A DNA stretch of 43,498 nt from Dethiosulfovibrio salsuginis. GTDB taxonomy: Bacteria > Synergistota > Synergistia > Synergistales > Dethiosulfovibrionaceae. Position numbers and translations under genes: made by a program. Numbering within the stretch: the stretch's first letter is position 1; each line of letters begins with the position of its first letter. Positions 34,512 to 41,426 of the stretch are shown piece by piece. The DNA lies in the NCBI RefSeq assembly GCF_900177735.1, contig NZ_FXBB01000022.1, forward strand, positions 1 through 43,498, written 5' to 3'. Under the pieces are notes generated by a model. That model did not search any database. It had not been told where the DNA came from and saw nothing but the letters and a program-made list of their open reading frames with translations.

Positions 34512-35225
34512 TTAAAGGGGATTCTCGATACGTACTGTGCGGGGTTTCTTCACGGTATGAAAGGAGCGACTTCCCCAAACCCTATGCCCCTTATACAGCT
34601 CCGTGGGGAAGGGATCTCCTCCTTTGAGAGCGTCGTTTAGGGGCATGATAAAGCCCTCTTTGGTTATCACCGCCACGATGTCGCTGCCGCTGTTTTCGAG
34701 TAGCTTTTCCGTCCGTCTCAACGTGTTTTTATCCGACTGGGACGGTACTCTGGAGGCCCTGTTCCTGTTGTCGTATCTATTTCCTCTCTCCGCCTCTCTT
34801 CTGGCCTTCTTGCTCCACAGGTCCGCAAGCTCGTTGTCCTTGTTGCCTCTATGGGCCTTCACCTTGCTGATCATGATTTTGCCCCTGTGGCGGTCGATCA
34901 TGTCCTGAATGACATCCCTGCCTCTGACCCCTTCCTGGTCGTGAAGAACTCCGTGGAGGGTGATAAGGCTGTCGGTGGATATTTCAACCTTTTCATCGGG
35001 ATGGCTGGTCAGTATGGTGGAGGCCAGCTCCACCGCCATAGCCATCGCCATGGTCTCTGCCTCGTTTGCCGACGAGCAGCGGCAGGAGGCTACGTGAGCC
35101 TCCTGCCCAGTCTTTTGAATCGGGAAAACCTTTATGTCCTTGGAGGGAGGGAAGCCCGATGGGGCTATCACCGCCATACCTCCCATGCCGTCCTTAAAGG
35201 ATCCGTCGCAGCTTATGTGGATCAT
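34512..35225 (-). CDS. RNase HI-like protein with novel C-terminal domain
   Basis: Protein of 237 residues. Residues 1-140 have the RNase HI fold with acidic catalytic residues in order: Asp7 (SCDGSF), Glu55 or Glu57 (SANEAETMAM), Asp85 (STDS), His125 (KAHRGNKD) and Asp135 (NELAD). A charged linker (~140-165) leads to a second domain, 168-218: RRTEKLLENSGSDIVAVITK, then GFIMPLNDALKGG and ELYKGHRVWG, then 19 more residues. That second domain recurs in the separate 93-residue protein at 35543. Cleavage of RNA in RNA/DNA hybrids is plausible for the first domain. Gene starts 6 bp after the 53-residue ORF. Confidence 0.82.
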   Translation of the reverse strand: MIHISCDGSFKDGMGGMAVIAPSGFPPSKDIKVFPIQKTGQEAHVASCRCSSANEAETMAMAMAVELASTILTSHPDEKVEISTDSLITLHGVLHDQEGVRGRDVIQDMIDRHRGKIMISKVKAHRGNKDNELADLWSKKARREAERGNRYDNRNRASRVPSQSDKNTLRRTEKLLENSGSDIVAVITKEGFIMPLNDALKGGDPFPTELYKGHRVWGSRSFHTVKKPRTVRIENPL

Positions 35226-35231
35226 GGCGAC

Positions 35232-35393
35232 TCACTCCAATCTGTCTCTAACTAGCTTTTCTGTCTCTGCCGTATCCAGGCCTAGCTTTGATGCCTGCTC
35301 GGAGCACATGAAACAGGCCTGGGATATACTAAGTCCCTCTTCCAGTATGAGCTGTATTATCTTGAATATGAGCTTAATTATTGCTAATGACAT
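35232..35393 (-). CDS. Small unknown protein, 53 residues
   Basis: Not recognised. The sequence has a hydrophobic/amphipathic N-terminal helix (MSLAIIKLIFKIIQLILEE), a Cys-x-x-Cys (ACFMCSE) and a predicted helical C-terminus (SKLGLDTAETEKLVRDRLE). The ATG at 35393 has GGAGG 8 nt upstream, and the next gene follows 6 bp after the stop, which supports its being real. The longer open frame to 35522 covers a terminator and is not coding. It could be membrane-associated or a small adaptor. Confidence 0.65.
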   Translation of the reverse strand: MSLAIIKLIFKIIQLILEEGLSISQACFMCSEQASKLGLDTAETEKLVRDRLE

Positions 35394-35423
35394 GTCATTT
35401 TCCTCCTTTTTAAATATGAAAAT

Positions 35424-35470
35424 AGAGGCCCCAGCAGAGGTCTCTTGCCTTATATTTATTCTCTTAGATA
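35424..35470 (-). promoter_or_regulatory. Leader motif and hairpin before the 53-residue gene
   Basis: In the minus sense, AGAGAATAAATATAAGGCAAG is followed by a hairpin (35445-35424, stem AGAG-CC-C paired with G-GG-CTCT, one mismatch, loop TGCT) and ATTTTC. The same order, AAATAnAAGGCAAG then hairpin then T-run, occurs before the gene starting at 40366. It may be a promoter plus attenuator. Confidence 0.5.
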
Positions 35471-35500
35471 CATTTAGCGATAAAGATGAAGCCATAGCAA

Positions 35501-35533
35501 GGGGCTGAGATGCATAATGCACACCTCAGCCCT
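35501..35533 (-). terminator. Terminator-like hairpin after the 93-residue gene
   Basis: GGGCTGAG and CTCAGCCC pair around a 15-nt loop that itself contains TGCATTATGCA; minus-strand continuation is CCTTGC with no strong U-tract. It closes the E1-JAMM/93-residue transcript. Confidence 0.6.
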
Positions 35534-35542
35534 AGTCGTTCC

Positions 35543-35824
35543 TCAGCCCCAGATTCTGGTTTTGCAGAGCTCCGAGGGGTTGTTCTCCCCCTGCTGAAAG
35601 GCCTTGTTCTTGGGGAGTATCCTTCCGTCTCTGGTGATAACCGCCCAGACCGTGTCGTCGTGGCTCTCAAGCATGCTCTCGGTCTGTCTGAGGATATCGG
35701 CCTCCTTCATCTGTCCTGAGCCGAAGTCGAAGCCAGAAAGCTCGTCGTCTACCCTGTAGCCCTGGGACCTGCCGCCGTTGTCCTTTTTACCGCCGTAACC
35801 TCTGTTGTCATAGGGGAATCTCAT
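35543..35824 (-). CDS. 93-residue protein sharing the RNase H-like protein's C-terminal domain, ends in Trp-Gly
   Basis: Not a known family to me. The first ~40 residues are Gly/Asp/Arg-rich and probably disordered. Residues 45-93 (LRQTESMLESHDDTVWAVIT, then RDGRILPKNKAFQQG, PSELCKTRIWG) align without gaps of note to residues 169-218 of the RNase H-like protein, including AVIT, the G-I-P spacing and the final R-[IV]-WG. The protein ends exactly at that Gly, while the homologue continues 19 residues. Strong AAGGAG site, 20 bp after the E1-JAMM gene, so co-transcribed. A terminal Gly next to an E1 and a JAMM peptidase makes it a candidate conjugation substrate, though the domain is short for a ubiquitin fold. 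Confidence 0.72.
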   Translation of the reverse strand: MRFPYDNRGYGGKKDNGGRSQGYRVDDELSGFDFGSGQMKEADILRQTESMLESHDDTVWAVITRDGRILPKNKAFQQGENNPSELCKTRIWG

Positions 35825-35844
35825 GTCTTTATCTCCTTTCTGCT

Positions 35845-37515
35845 CTAATCTTGAGCCAGTCCGATGTTGATTTCCTGCTCGGTGTCTTCCTGAAGATAGT
35901 CGTCCAGGTTGAGGGGAAGGTCGTCGTTACCGCAGGCGGGACAGTCGTCCACTGCCTCAAGGTCGTAGTGGGCGAACCGGAGCTGAGGCCTGCCTAGCCC
36001 CTCCTCGTCGGACCGACTGACGTAGACTACCGTGAGTGGGGGAAGGCTCTTTTGATCTTGATCCTCGTCGTCGTCGCGGCACAGGATGTCTATGGCCCTT
36101 ACCGTTCCTACCTCCGCCACGACGCCGATCTGAGCGGAGAGCCCTGGCTGGATGGTCACGTCCCTTACGCTGTCCGCGTCGCTGTAGGCGAAGGCCTCGT
36201 TTCTCTGAGCTCCCTGGTCGAGGGTTGTCCTCCTATGACACATAAAGCAGGCGCCCTCTTTGGGCCTGATCACCTGGACGATGCCCGAATGAGCCCTTTC
36301 GTGAAGTCCCACCTGAAGGGAGGGCTTGCCGAGCTGAATGGTCATGTCGTTAACGAAGGCTCTGGAGGAATCGGTGTCGGTGGTGCATATGAGGAGATCG
36401 CAGTCTTTGGCTATGTCCATGGTCGTCTCCATCGACCTTTGATCCTCCACTACGTCCAGAGGGCAGGCCAAGACGTTCAGAGAAGGGCAGATCTCCATCA
36501 CTCTGTCCTTTAAGGCATCGACTTTGAGCCTTCCCAGATCCTTGAGTCCGCACTGATGTCTGGACAGGTTGTGAGGCTCCAGGATATCCGGGTCCATGAG
36601 ATAGATGGTTCCCACTCCCGCTCGAGCCAGCTCCATCGCCATCGCCGATCCCAAGCTCCCACAGCCCACCATCATCACGGCCTTATCCCTAAGCTCGATG
36701 GTCTCCAAAAGCCCGAGGTTCCTGCTGTAGACGTCCTCCTCCGGGTCGACGTAGGTGGGGCTAAGCTCTGCGACCTCTCCCTCCTCTATGCCGTAGAAGC
36801 GGATATCCCCCGAGTCGAACAGAACGGCGGTAACCTGGTTGGGATGGGCGGGAACCGGTATAGACTCCACTCCACGGATGAACTTGATGAGTCCGTTCTG
36901 ATCTCCCGGCAGAGGAAGAAAGACAAAACTCTCGTCTTTGTTCCACCGGCCTCTGTAAACGGCGGTCATGGCGTTGCTGTGGACAAACTCGCGAACCCAG
37001 TTTTCGTCTACGTATAGCTTGGTCATTCCCGATGCCTCCTCGGTATTTTTCTCGTCCTCCCTGGCGGTCCAGAGATGGGAGATTTTCAGGTTGCCCTCCT
37101 CAAGGGTCGCCACGTACAGATCTATCTGAACCTTGCTTCCCGCTCTGGTGACTATGGGCAGAACCAGTAGCTGATGGTCCTCCTCCTCCAGTATCTCCCT
37201 GGCGGTTCTCCTGTCGATCTCGCTCAGGGTGTTGAGCGATCCTGGGTGTCTGTGCCACTCTCCCAGATATATCCAGCCTTTCTCCCTGCCGTAGTAGTCG
37301 ACTCTCTCTCTGGCGTAAGCCATGTCCGGGCTGTAACAGGCCCTCTCTCGCCTTATGGGCTTGATGCAGCTTCTGTGAACCGTGACGGTCGTACCTTCCT
37401 CGTCGACGTCTATGTGCCCTATGAGGATCCCTCCTGTCTCCAGATCGTCCTCCCTCGAGGCCTCCCTGAGGATCTTTTTCCAAGCCTTAGGATCGAACTG
37501 AACCGATATGCTCAT
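35845..37515 (-). CDS. JAMM (JAB) peptidase - E1-like ubiquitin-activating fusion protein
   Basis: Fusion of 556 residues. Residues 1-~155 form a JAB/MPN metalloprotease: Glu26 (LETGGILIG), His88 and His90 (GEWHRHPG), Ser98 and Asp101 (SEID), the complete JAMM set. Residues ~160-265 are an undefined linker domain. Residues ~266-530 are a ThiF/E1 domain: GCGSLGS (284-290) for ATP, DPDILEPHNLSRHQ (308-321), CTTDTDSSR (377-385), and probable zinc ligands CFMC (423-426) and CPAC (525-528). Such enzymes adenylate the C-terminal Gly of a ubiquitin-like protein; the JAMM part would mature or remove it. An E2 gene lies two genes upstream. Confidence 0.93.
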   Translation of the reverse strand: MSISVQFDPKAWKKILREASREDDLETGGILIGHIDVDEEGTTVTVHRSCIKPIRRERACYSPDMAYARERVDYYGREKGWIYLGEWHRHPGSLNTLSEIDRRTAREILEEEDHQLLVLPIVTRAGSKVQIDLYVATLEEGNLKISHLWTAREDEKNTEEASGMTKLYVDENWVREFVHSNAMTAVYRGRWNKDESFVFLPLPGDQNGLIKFIRGVESIPVPAHPNQVTAVLFDSGDIRFYGIEEGEVAELSPTYVDPEEDVYSRNLGLLETIELRDKAVMMVGCGSLGSAMAMELARAGVGTIYLMDPDILEPHNLSRHQCGLKDLGRLKVDALKDRVMEICPSLNVLACPLDVVEDQRSMETTMDIAKDCDLLICTTDTDSSRAFVNDMTIQLGKPSLQVGLHERAHSGIVQVIRPKEGACFMCHRRTTLDQGAQRNEAFAYSDADSVRDVTIQPGLSAQIGVVAEVGTVRAIDILCRDDDEDQDQKSLPPLTVVYVSRSDEEGLGRPQLRFAHYDLEAVDDCPACGNDDLPLNLDDYLQEDTEQEINIGLAQD

Positions 37516-37549
37516 ATCCTTTACCTCCTTCGATTTTAGCGTCTACCTT

Positions 37550-37608
37550 GTAATATATTTATTTTTATAGAGATATAGAGAGGGAGCCAGGCTTATTTCC
37601 CTGACCCC
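37550..37608 (-). promoter_or_regulatory. Shared AT motif and hairpin before the JAMM-E1 gene
   Basis: The minus strand reads a weak hairpin (37608-37577, GGGGGTCAGG against CCTGGCTCCC with mismatch) and then TCTCTATAAAAATAAATATA (37572-37553). The latter matches the sequences at 42200-42220 and 40439-40458. Could be a terminator plus promoter. Confidence 0.5.
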
Positions 37609-37621
37609 CTTATCTCAATAC

Positions 37622-38323
37622 CTAAAGACGATCTTCCTGGACGTTGGTTATGTTGACCTGATAGGTTGGGCCCGGAAGGGGATTATTGCTGATAGGCTGT
37701 CCCAACGTGACGTGGTAAAACCGACCGGTTAGCGCCTCTTTCGCCGATCTCCTGGTGATCCAGAGTGCCTCGCTGATGTTGGCTAGGCCGAAATGCCTGT
37801 TCGGAAGCTCAAGGATCAGATAGCCCTCCTCTCTGTAGTCCACCGCTAGCCCCCATAGGGAGGAGCCCCTGTTTATCTTTTCCACCTTTACGCCGTTTTT
37901 ACCGTGAAGCTGTGCCATCTCCACCACCACGTTCCCGGCCTTGGGTCCCTGGGGATAGAATTGGAGAACCCTGACCGATAGCCTTTTGCCTGTGGCGTCT
38001 CTGTTCTCGTCGTAGTAGTACCCGCTTCTGCTCCTGGGCATAAAGCCCTTTACGTCCTGGCCGAAGTGAACCTCGTATCCCGCAAAGTCGCCTCCTTGGC
38101 TTCTTTTCCGATAGAAGGCTTCGGCGGGGATATACAGAGACTCGTCGGCGGCGGAGGAGAGAACGTTCTTCCAGGCCGGACCTCTGAACTTACAGCCTTT
38201 GTCGTTGGTGTCCACGACGTAGATCTCCCCTTCACTGTTGATCACCTCGTAGACCCCCTCTCCGGTTGACCGTGGAGAGGGATCCTTCCGCCTAAAGCTA
38301 TTCATAAAATCGTTGAAGGCCAT
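37622..38323 (-). CDS. Protein with two S1-like (OB-fold) domains
   Basis: Protein of 233 residues without a name I recognise. Residues ~90-150 (YEVHFGQDVKGFMPRSRSGY-YYDE, GKRLSVRVLQFYPQ) read like the S1 RNA-binding motif (GVEGFLPRSQ ... GKxLxVKVLEFD). Residues ~155-215 (VEKINRGSSLWGLAVDYREEGYL, RHFGLANISEAL, ALTGRFYHVTLGQ) follow the second half of an S1 repeat (GxIxxI..G..VDL..G..GLIHISEL). The N-terminal ~60 residues are unassigned. It is 10 bp after the E2 gene, so co-transcribed. An RNA- or ribosome-binding partner, perhaps a target-recognition subunit, is inferred. Confidence 0.7.
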   Translation of the reverse strand: MAFNDFMNSFRRKDPSPRSTGEGVYEVINSEGEIYVVDTNDKGCKFRGPAWKNVLSSAADESLYIPAEAFYRKRSQGGDFAGYEVHFGQDVKGFMPRSRSGYYYDENRDATGKRLSVRVLQFYPQGPKAGNVVVEMAQLHGKNGVKVEKINRGSSLWGLAVDYREEGYLILELPNRHFGLANISEALWITRRSAKEALTGRFYHVTLGQPISNNPLPGPTYQVNITNVQEDRL

Positions 38324-38333
38324 GCTATTCCTC

Positions 38334-38768
38334 CTACTCTCTTCCCGGCCATCTACCTGTTCTGCTGTAAACCTCCCAGGCGTTGAGCCAGGCCGCCGTC
38401 CAGGCCACTATGGTCGGAGCGGTGGTCTCCATTCCGACTCCCTGGCTTTTGCCTCCGTCGTGGGTGTTTGAGTACAGACAGAGATGGCCGTCCATGTACA
38501 TGTGCTTGGAGTTCTTCTCCTTCATAAACTCCATAACAAAAGCCTTTATCTCCCCATAGGGATAGTTCTCGGGATAGACCACGGCGACGTTAAAAACGTT
38601 TCCGAAGTTGGTCCTGAGCTTTCCCGCCCAGAACAGACTGCCCTTCTTGGCGAAGTCCAGCTGACTATCGCCCTCCATGAGCTTAAACTGAGGGTGTTTC
38701 TTGGCCATAACGCCGCTTTCTTTGGAGAGGCGGTTTTTGAGATTGGGGGTCTGATACCAGTAAGTCAT
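38334..38768 (-). CDS. Prokaryotic E2 ubiquitin-conjugating enzyme-like protein
   Basis: Protein of 144 residues with the E2 (UBC) pattern: beta-strand FNVAVVYPENYPYGEIKAFV carrying the E2-type YPxxYP turn (65-70), then HMYMDGHLCLYSN with the probable catalytic Cys97, and a C-terminal helix TIVAWTAAWLNAWEVYSRTG. The HxxxGxLCL core is characteristic of bacterial E2 families described with E1 and JAB partners. It would accept the modifier from the E1 domain at 35845. First gene after the 38804 hairpin, with a strong AGGAGG. Confidence 0.86.
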   Translation of the reverse strand: MTYWYQTPNLKNRLSKESGVMAKKHPQFKLMEGDSQLDFAKKGSLFWAGKLRTNFGNVFNVAVVYPENYPYGEIKAFVMEFMKEKNSKHMYMDGHLCLYSNTHDGGKSQGVGMETTAPTIVAWTAAWLNAWEVYSRTGRWPGRE

Positions 38769-38803
38769 GAGAGTTACCTCCTTAAGGGTTTAGGTTTGTC
38801 TTG

Positions 38804-38845
38804 CAAGAGAAGGGCTCTGGATTGATCTCCAGAGCCCTTCTCTTG
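38804..38845. terminator. Long hairpin between membrane-protein and E2 genes
   Basis: A perfect 18-bp stem, CAAGAGAAGGGCTCTGGA with its complement, and a 6-nt loop. No U-tract on the minus strand, so it may be a processing or insulating hairpin more than a simple terminator. Confidence 0.6.
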
Positions 38846-38849
38846 TTTA

Positions 38850-39431
38850 TTATTTACTTTTCAGGATACTTGCAGTTGCCCTCCATACAGGGAGGAGCCA
38901 GCGGACTATAAAGGTTCCCGCCGCCAGGCCGCTGGTAGCTATGGCTAACCAGAATAGCCAGTAGGTAAAGTCGTTTACCCTGGTAACCGTAGTATCGATG
39001 ATCCCGCTTTTGCCCTGAGACCTGCGATACTGCTCGTTCTCCCACAGTGCGTAAACTCCCGTTCCTCCGACTATGGCCTTCCAGTGTTTTTCCACAAACT
39101 GGACCCCTGCCTCTCCTGTCTTGCCCAGAAACCGGGCTATCTCATCGAGCTTAGCTCCTGATATACCCGCCTTTTGGGCCCTTTTAAGAACTACCCGACC
39201 GCTCCTTCCAAGTTGCTCTACCGCGACCTTGGCGACAGGTTTCGATGCCTTTATTCCAATTCCGATAGCGTCATCGCCGTACTTTTTGGCCCCCTTTACA
39301 ATATCATCCCCAAACTTGCTAAACGCCTTGGTCAATACAGTGGACCCTGGAAATGCCTGACAGGGAGCGGAGTTCAGGGCAGTAAGGGCTACAATAGCTA
39401 CGAACAGCACCGTCTTTATAGTCTTGCACAT
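38850..39431 (-). CDS. Exported/membrane protein of unknown function, 193 residues
   Basis: Not recognised. A signal-peptide-like N-terminus (1-26, TALNSAPCQA) is followed by a basic, Gly-rich helical region (GDDIVKGAKKYGDDAIGIGIK, VLKRAQKAGISGAKLDEIARFLGKTGEAG) and one or two C-terminal hydrophobic segments (KAIVGGTGVYALW; the LFWLAIATSGLAAGTFIVRW stretch). Its ATG overlaps the TAA of the preceding gene, so the two membrane proteins are probably made together. Possibly the membrane arm of the neighbouring conjugation system. Confidence 0.75.
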   Translation of the reverse strand: MCKTIKTVLFVAIVALTALNSAPCQAFPGSTVLTKAFSKFGDDIVKGAKKYGDDAIGIGIKASKPVAKVAVEQLGRSGRVVLKRAQKAGISGAKLDEIARFLGKTGEAGVQFVEKHWKAIVGGTGVYALWENEQYRRSQGKSGIIDTTVTRVNDFTYWLFWLAIATSGLAAGTFIVRWLLPVWRATASILKSK

Positions 39432-40366
39432 TATCGTTGCACCCCCTTAAGTGTTCTGTCGATAGACCTCGTGAGGTCAAGGCGAAGCTCCTCTATAAAG
39501 CTGTCCATGGCGTTTCCAACCGATACTTTCAGACCGTCCTCGGTGCTCATGCGAACTATCTTCTGTATGATCATGTCTATCACTATTCCTACTATGATTC
39601 CCGACATTACTTTAGTTAATGTAGAGGACACGCCCTTAGACACCGCTCCTGCGATCAGTCGAGAGCCTGGCCCGGCGATTACTCCTTTCGACAGTCCCGA
39701 GGCGAAGGATCCACCCATAACCCCTGCCACGATTACCTCCGGCAGATTCCAGGCCAATAACTGCCCTCCTGCTGAGACCATCGATGGGGTCTGGGATATC
39801 GTCTGAAACCTAAATTTCCTTATGAGATGGTCCTGCTCAGCCTGACTGAGCTGCCCGGCTAAATCCTTTCTTACCGCCCTCAGCCAGCGATCCTCGTAGA
39901 GCCCTGCGGTGGCCTCAAGGTTCTCCCCTAGCTCGTTAAGCTGGATATCCAGGTCGAAAAGAAGATGCTCTTTGACCATCTTCTCCATCTTCGCCTCCGT
40001 CCTGGGGTTGCCGGATGAGAACAGGTCCGCCATAGAGCTCCCCATGAGGGAGATGCCGGTGAAAAATCCGTAATAATCGTCGGCAAAGTTCTCTATTCTG
40101 CCGGATGAAGCTATGGTTCTACTGAGGTTCGAGGTAAAGTCGTCCACGTCCTTCAGTAGAGCCTTCCGAAGGAGAGCGGTGTTCTCGTTCCAGCGATACT
40201 GGATAACCTCCTCCGGTGACGACAAATAGGAGACCATTACCTTGCCCCTCAGGTCGGCATTTGCCAAAATCGCCGCAACTATAAGTGCTGTCGCAAATAC
40301 CATAATCGACAACCGGGAAGAACTCCGCTTTTGCTCTCTGTAACCTTTGTTCTGAGCCTTTTTCAT
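39431..40366 (-). CDS. Membrane protein of unknown function, 311 residues
   Basis: Not recognised. One N-terminal membrane helix (~22-40, MVFATALIVAAILANA), a long mostly helical extracytoplasmic region (~45-200, acidic, with FADDYYGFFTGISLMGSSMADLF), then a Gly-rich hydrophobic region (~205-265, VIVAGVMGGSFASGLSKGVI and GIIVGIVIDMII) and an amphipathic C-terminus (SFIEELRLDLTRSIDRTLKG). Start follows AGGAGGG. Its leader carries a hairpin and U-tract. Divergent from cas6. Confidence 0.75.
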   Translation of the reverse strand: MKKAQNKGYREQKRSSSRLSIMVFATALIVAAILANADLRGKVMVSYLSSPEEVIQYRWNENTALLRKALLKDVDDFTSNLSRTIASSGRIENFADDYYGFFTGISLMGSSMADLFSSGNPRTEAKMEKMVKEHLLFDLDIQLNELGENLEATAGLYEDRWLRAVRKDLAGQLSQAEQDHLIRKFRFQTISQTPSMVSAGGQLLAWNLPEVIVAGVMGGSFASGLSKGVIAGPGSRLIAGAVSKGVSSTLTKVMSGIIVGIVIDMIIQKIVRMSTEDGLKVSVGNAMDSFIEELRLDLTRSIDRTLKGVQR

Positions 40367-40392
40367 CCTTATCCCTCCTATGTTATTGGTTG

Positions 40393-40458
40393 AAAAACTA
40401 GGACCTCCGGCAGAATGTCTACCGGAGGTCCTTGCCTTGTATTTGTCTTTATAGAGAC
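40393..40458 (-). promoter_or_regulatory. Shared motif plus leader terminator/attenuator
   Basis: On the minus strand, GTCTCTATAAAGACAAATAC (40458-40439) and AAGGCA precede a perfect 11-bp stem (AGGACCTCCGG/CCGGAGGTCCT, 40432-40400) followed by AGTTTTTC. The next gene in this direction starts at 40366, so a transcript beginning at the motif would meet an intrinsic terminator before the gene. Confidence 0.6.
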
Positions 40459-40572
40459 TTTAGCTTTCCAATAGATACTTTTGGCTCGGTGTAGATATCG
40501 CCTAGAGGGAAAATACATCCTGATATATAATCTAACGGTGTCTTTTATCCCTTATATTTCACAGGAGGTCCT

Positions 40573-41367
40573 ATGAAATCCTTCATTTTTAAATATCGAT
40601 GCACCAAAGAGACCCATCTGCCCAGGTCAAACGGATATATGGTTTACTCAGCCCTGTGTCGCTGGGTCCAAGGAACTGACCTTGAGTTCGACTTCCACAC
40701 CGCAGATGGCCCTCCGCCTTATGCCATCAGCGACATGATCTCTGGGGATGGTTCCTCCCTGTCAATCGACTGGTCCTCTCCTAAAGTAATCCTTAAGCCA
40801 GGAGATTGGGCTTTTTTTCGACTGTCGCTGTTGACGCCGGAGATGGAAAGGAGCTTTGTGGACACCGTCGCCCCTAGAGACATAACCATCGCCAATCAGC
40901 CTGAGATGGTCTTGGACTCGATTCTCGGCCCAGGCAGCAGCCCTCTGGCTATGAGCATATCCTCGGAAGCCCTGTTTGCCGGTGCGCCGGAGGCCAAAGA
41001 TATAACACTAGCTTTCCGATCCCCTGCGGGGTTTAACAGTCAGGGAAGGCAGATCCCCTTTCCTATGCCGGAGCTGGTCTTTTCCAGCCTTCTGTGGAGA
41101 TGGAGGCGATTTTTCAACGACGATCGCTGGTCCGGCCTTGAAGATAGGCTATCCCAGATAAACATCTCCCGTTACGACCTTAAAAGCGTCGTGGCTAACG
41201 GTAAGGGAGGAGCTATGCACAAAGGGTGTGTAGGGAGATGTCGCTACGACCTAAAGCCCCTTTCCCTGGTAGATCGGAAGGCGATCCACTGTCTAGGTGC
41301 TTTTGGGGCCTTTGCAGGGGTAGGCTACAAGACCGGCCAGGGACTCGGCCAGGTTGAGGTGTTGTAA
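40573..41367 (+). CDS. cas6: Cas6-like CRISPR pre-crRNA endoribonuclease (orphan)
   Basis: RAMP-superfamily protein of 264 residues. The C-terminus has the Cas6 glycine-rich loop, AFAGVGYKTGQGLGQVEVL; a middle segment, MPELVFSSLLWRWRRFF, matches the region used in Cas6 families, and the N-terminal half fits the first RRM-like domain. Cas6 cuts CRISPR repeat RNA. Start ATG 40573 follows ACAGGAGGTCC. There are no other cas genes and no repeat array in the window, and it stands alone, convergent with yaaW and divergent from the membrane-protein gene. The catalytic residues cannot be assigned by eye. Confidence 0.82.
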   Translation: MKSFIFKYRCTKETHLPRSNGYMVYSALCRWVQGTDLEFDFHTADGPPPYAISDMISGDGSSLSIDWSSPKVILKPGDWAFFRLSLLTPEMERSFVDTVAPRDITIANQPEMVLDSILGPGSSPLAMSISSEALFAGAPEAKDITLAFRSPAGFNSQGRQIPFPMPELVFSSLLWRWRRFFNDDRWSGLEDRLSQINISRYDLKSVVANGKGGAMHKGCVGRCRYDLKPLSLVDRKAIHCLGAFGAFAGVGYKTGQGLGQVEVL

Positions 41368-41372
41368 AGGAG

Positions 41373-41406
41373 ATGGGTTCTGGAGGTCGACTGCTCCAGA
41401 ACCCAT
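41373..41406. terminator. Terminator-like hairpin after cas6
   Basis: ATGGGTTCTGGAG and CTCCAGAACCCAT form a perfect 13-bp stem with an 8-nt loop, 6 bp after the cas6 stop and before the convergent yaaW stop. No strong U-tract. Confidence 0.75.
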
Positions 41407-41426
41407 AGGCAATCATTTGCTTAGAA

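Noticed and set aside
35394-35522. N-terminal extension of the 53-residue protein
   Set aside because: The frame stays open but crosses a terminator and leader hairpin; the ATG at 35393 has the proper ribosome site.
34512-38768. Type II CBASS
   Set aside because: E1, E2 and JAB functions are present, but there is no CD-NTase and no effector, and the E1 is fused to JAMM and not to E2.
34512-38768. PRTRC cassette
   Set aside because: No ParB-like protein or PRTRC small proteins are seen, and in that cassette the ThiF and JAB proteins are separate.
40367-41426. CRISPR array next to cas6
   Set aside because: No regularly spaced direct repeats are present on either side; only single hairpins.
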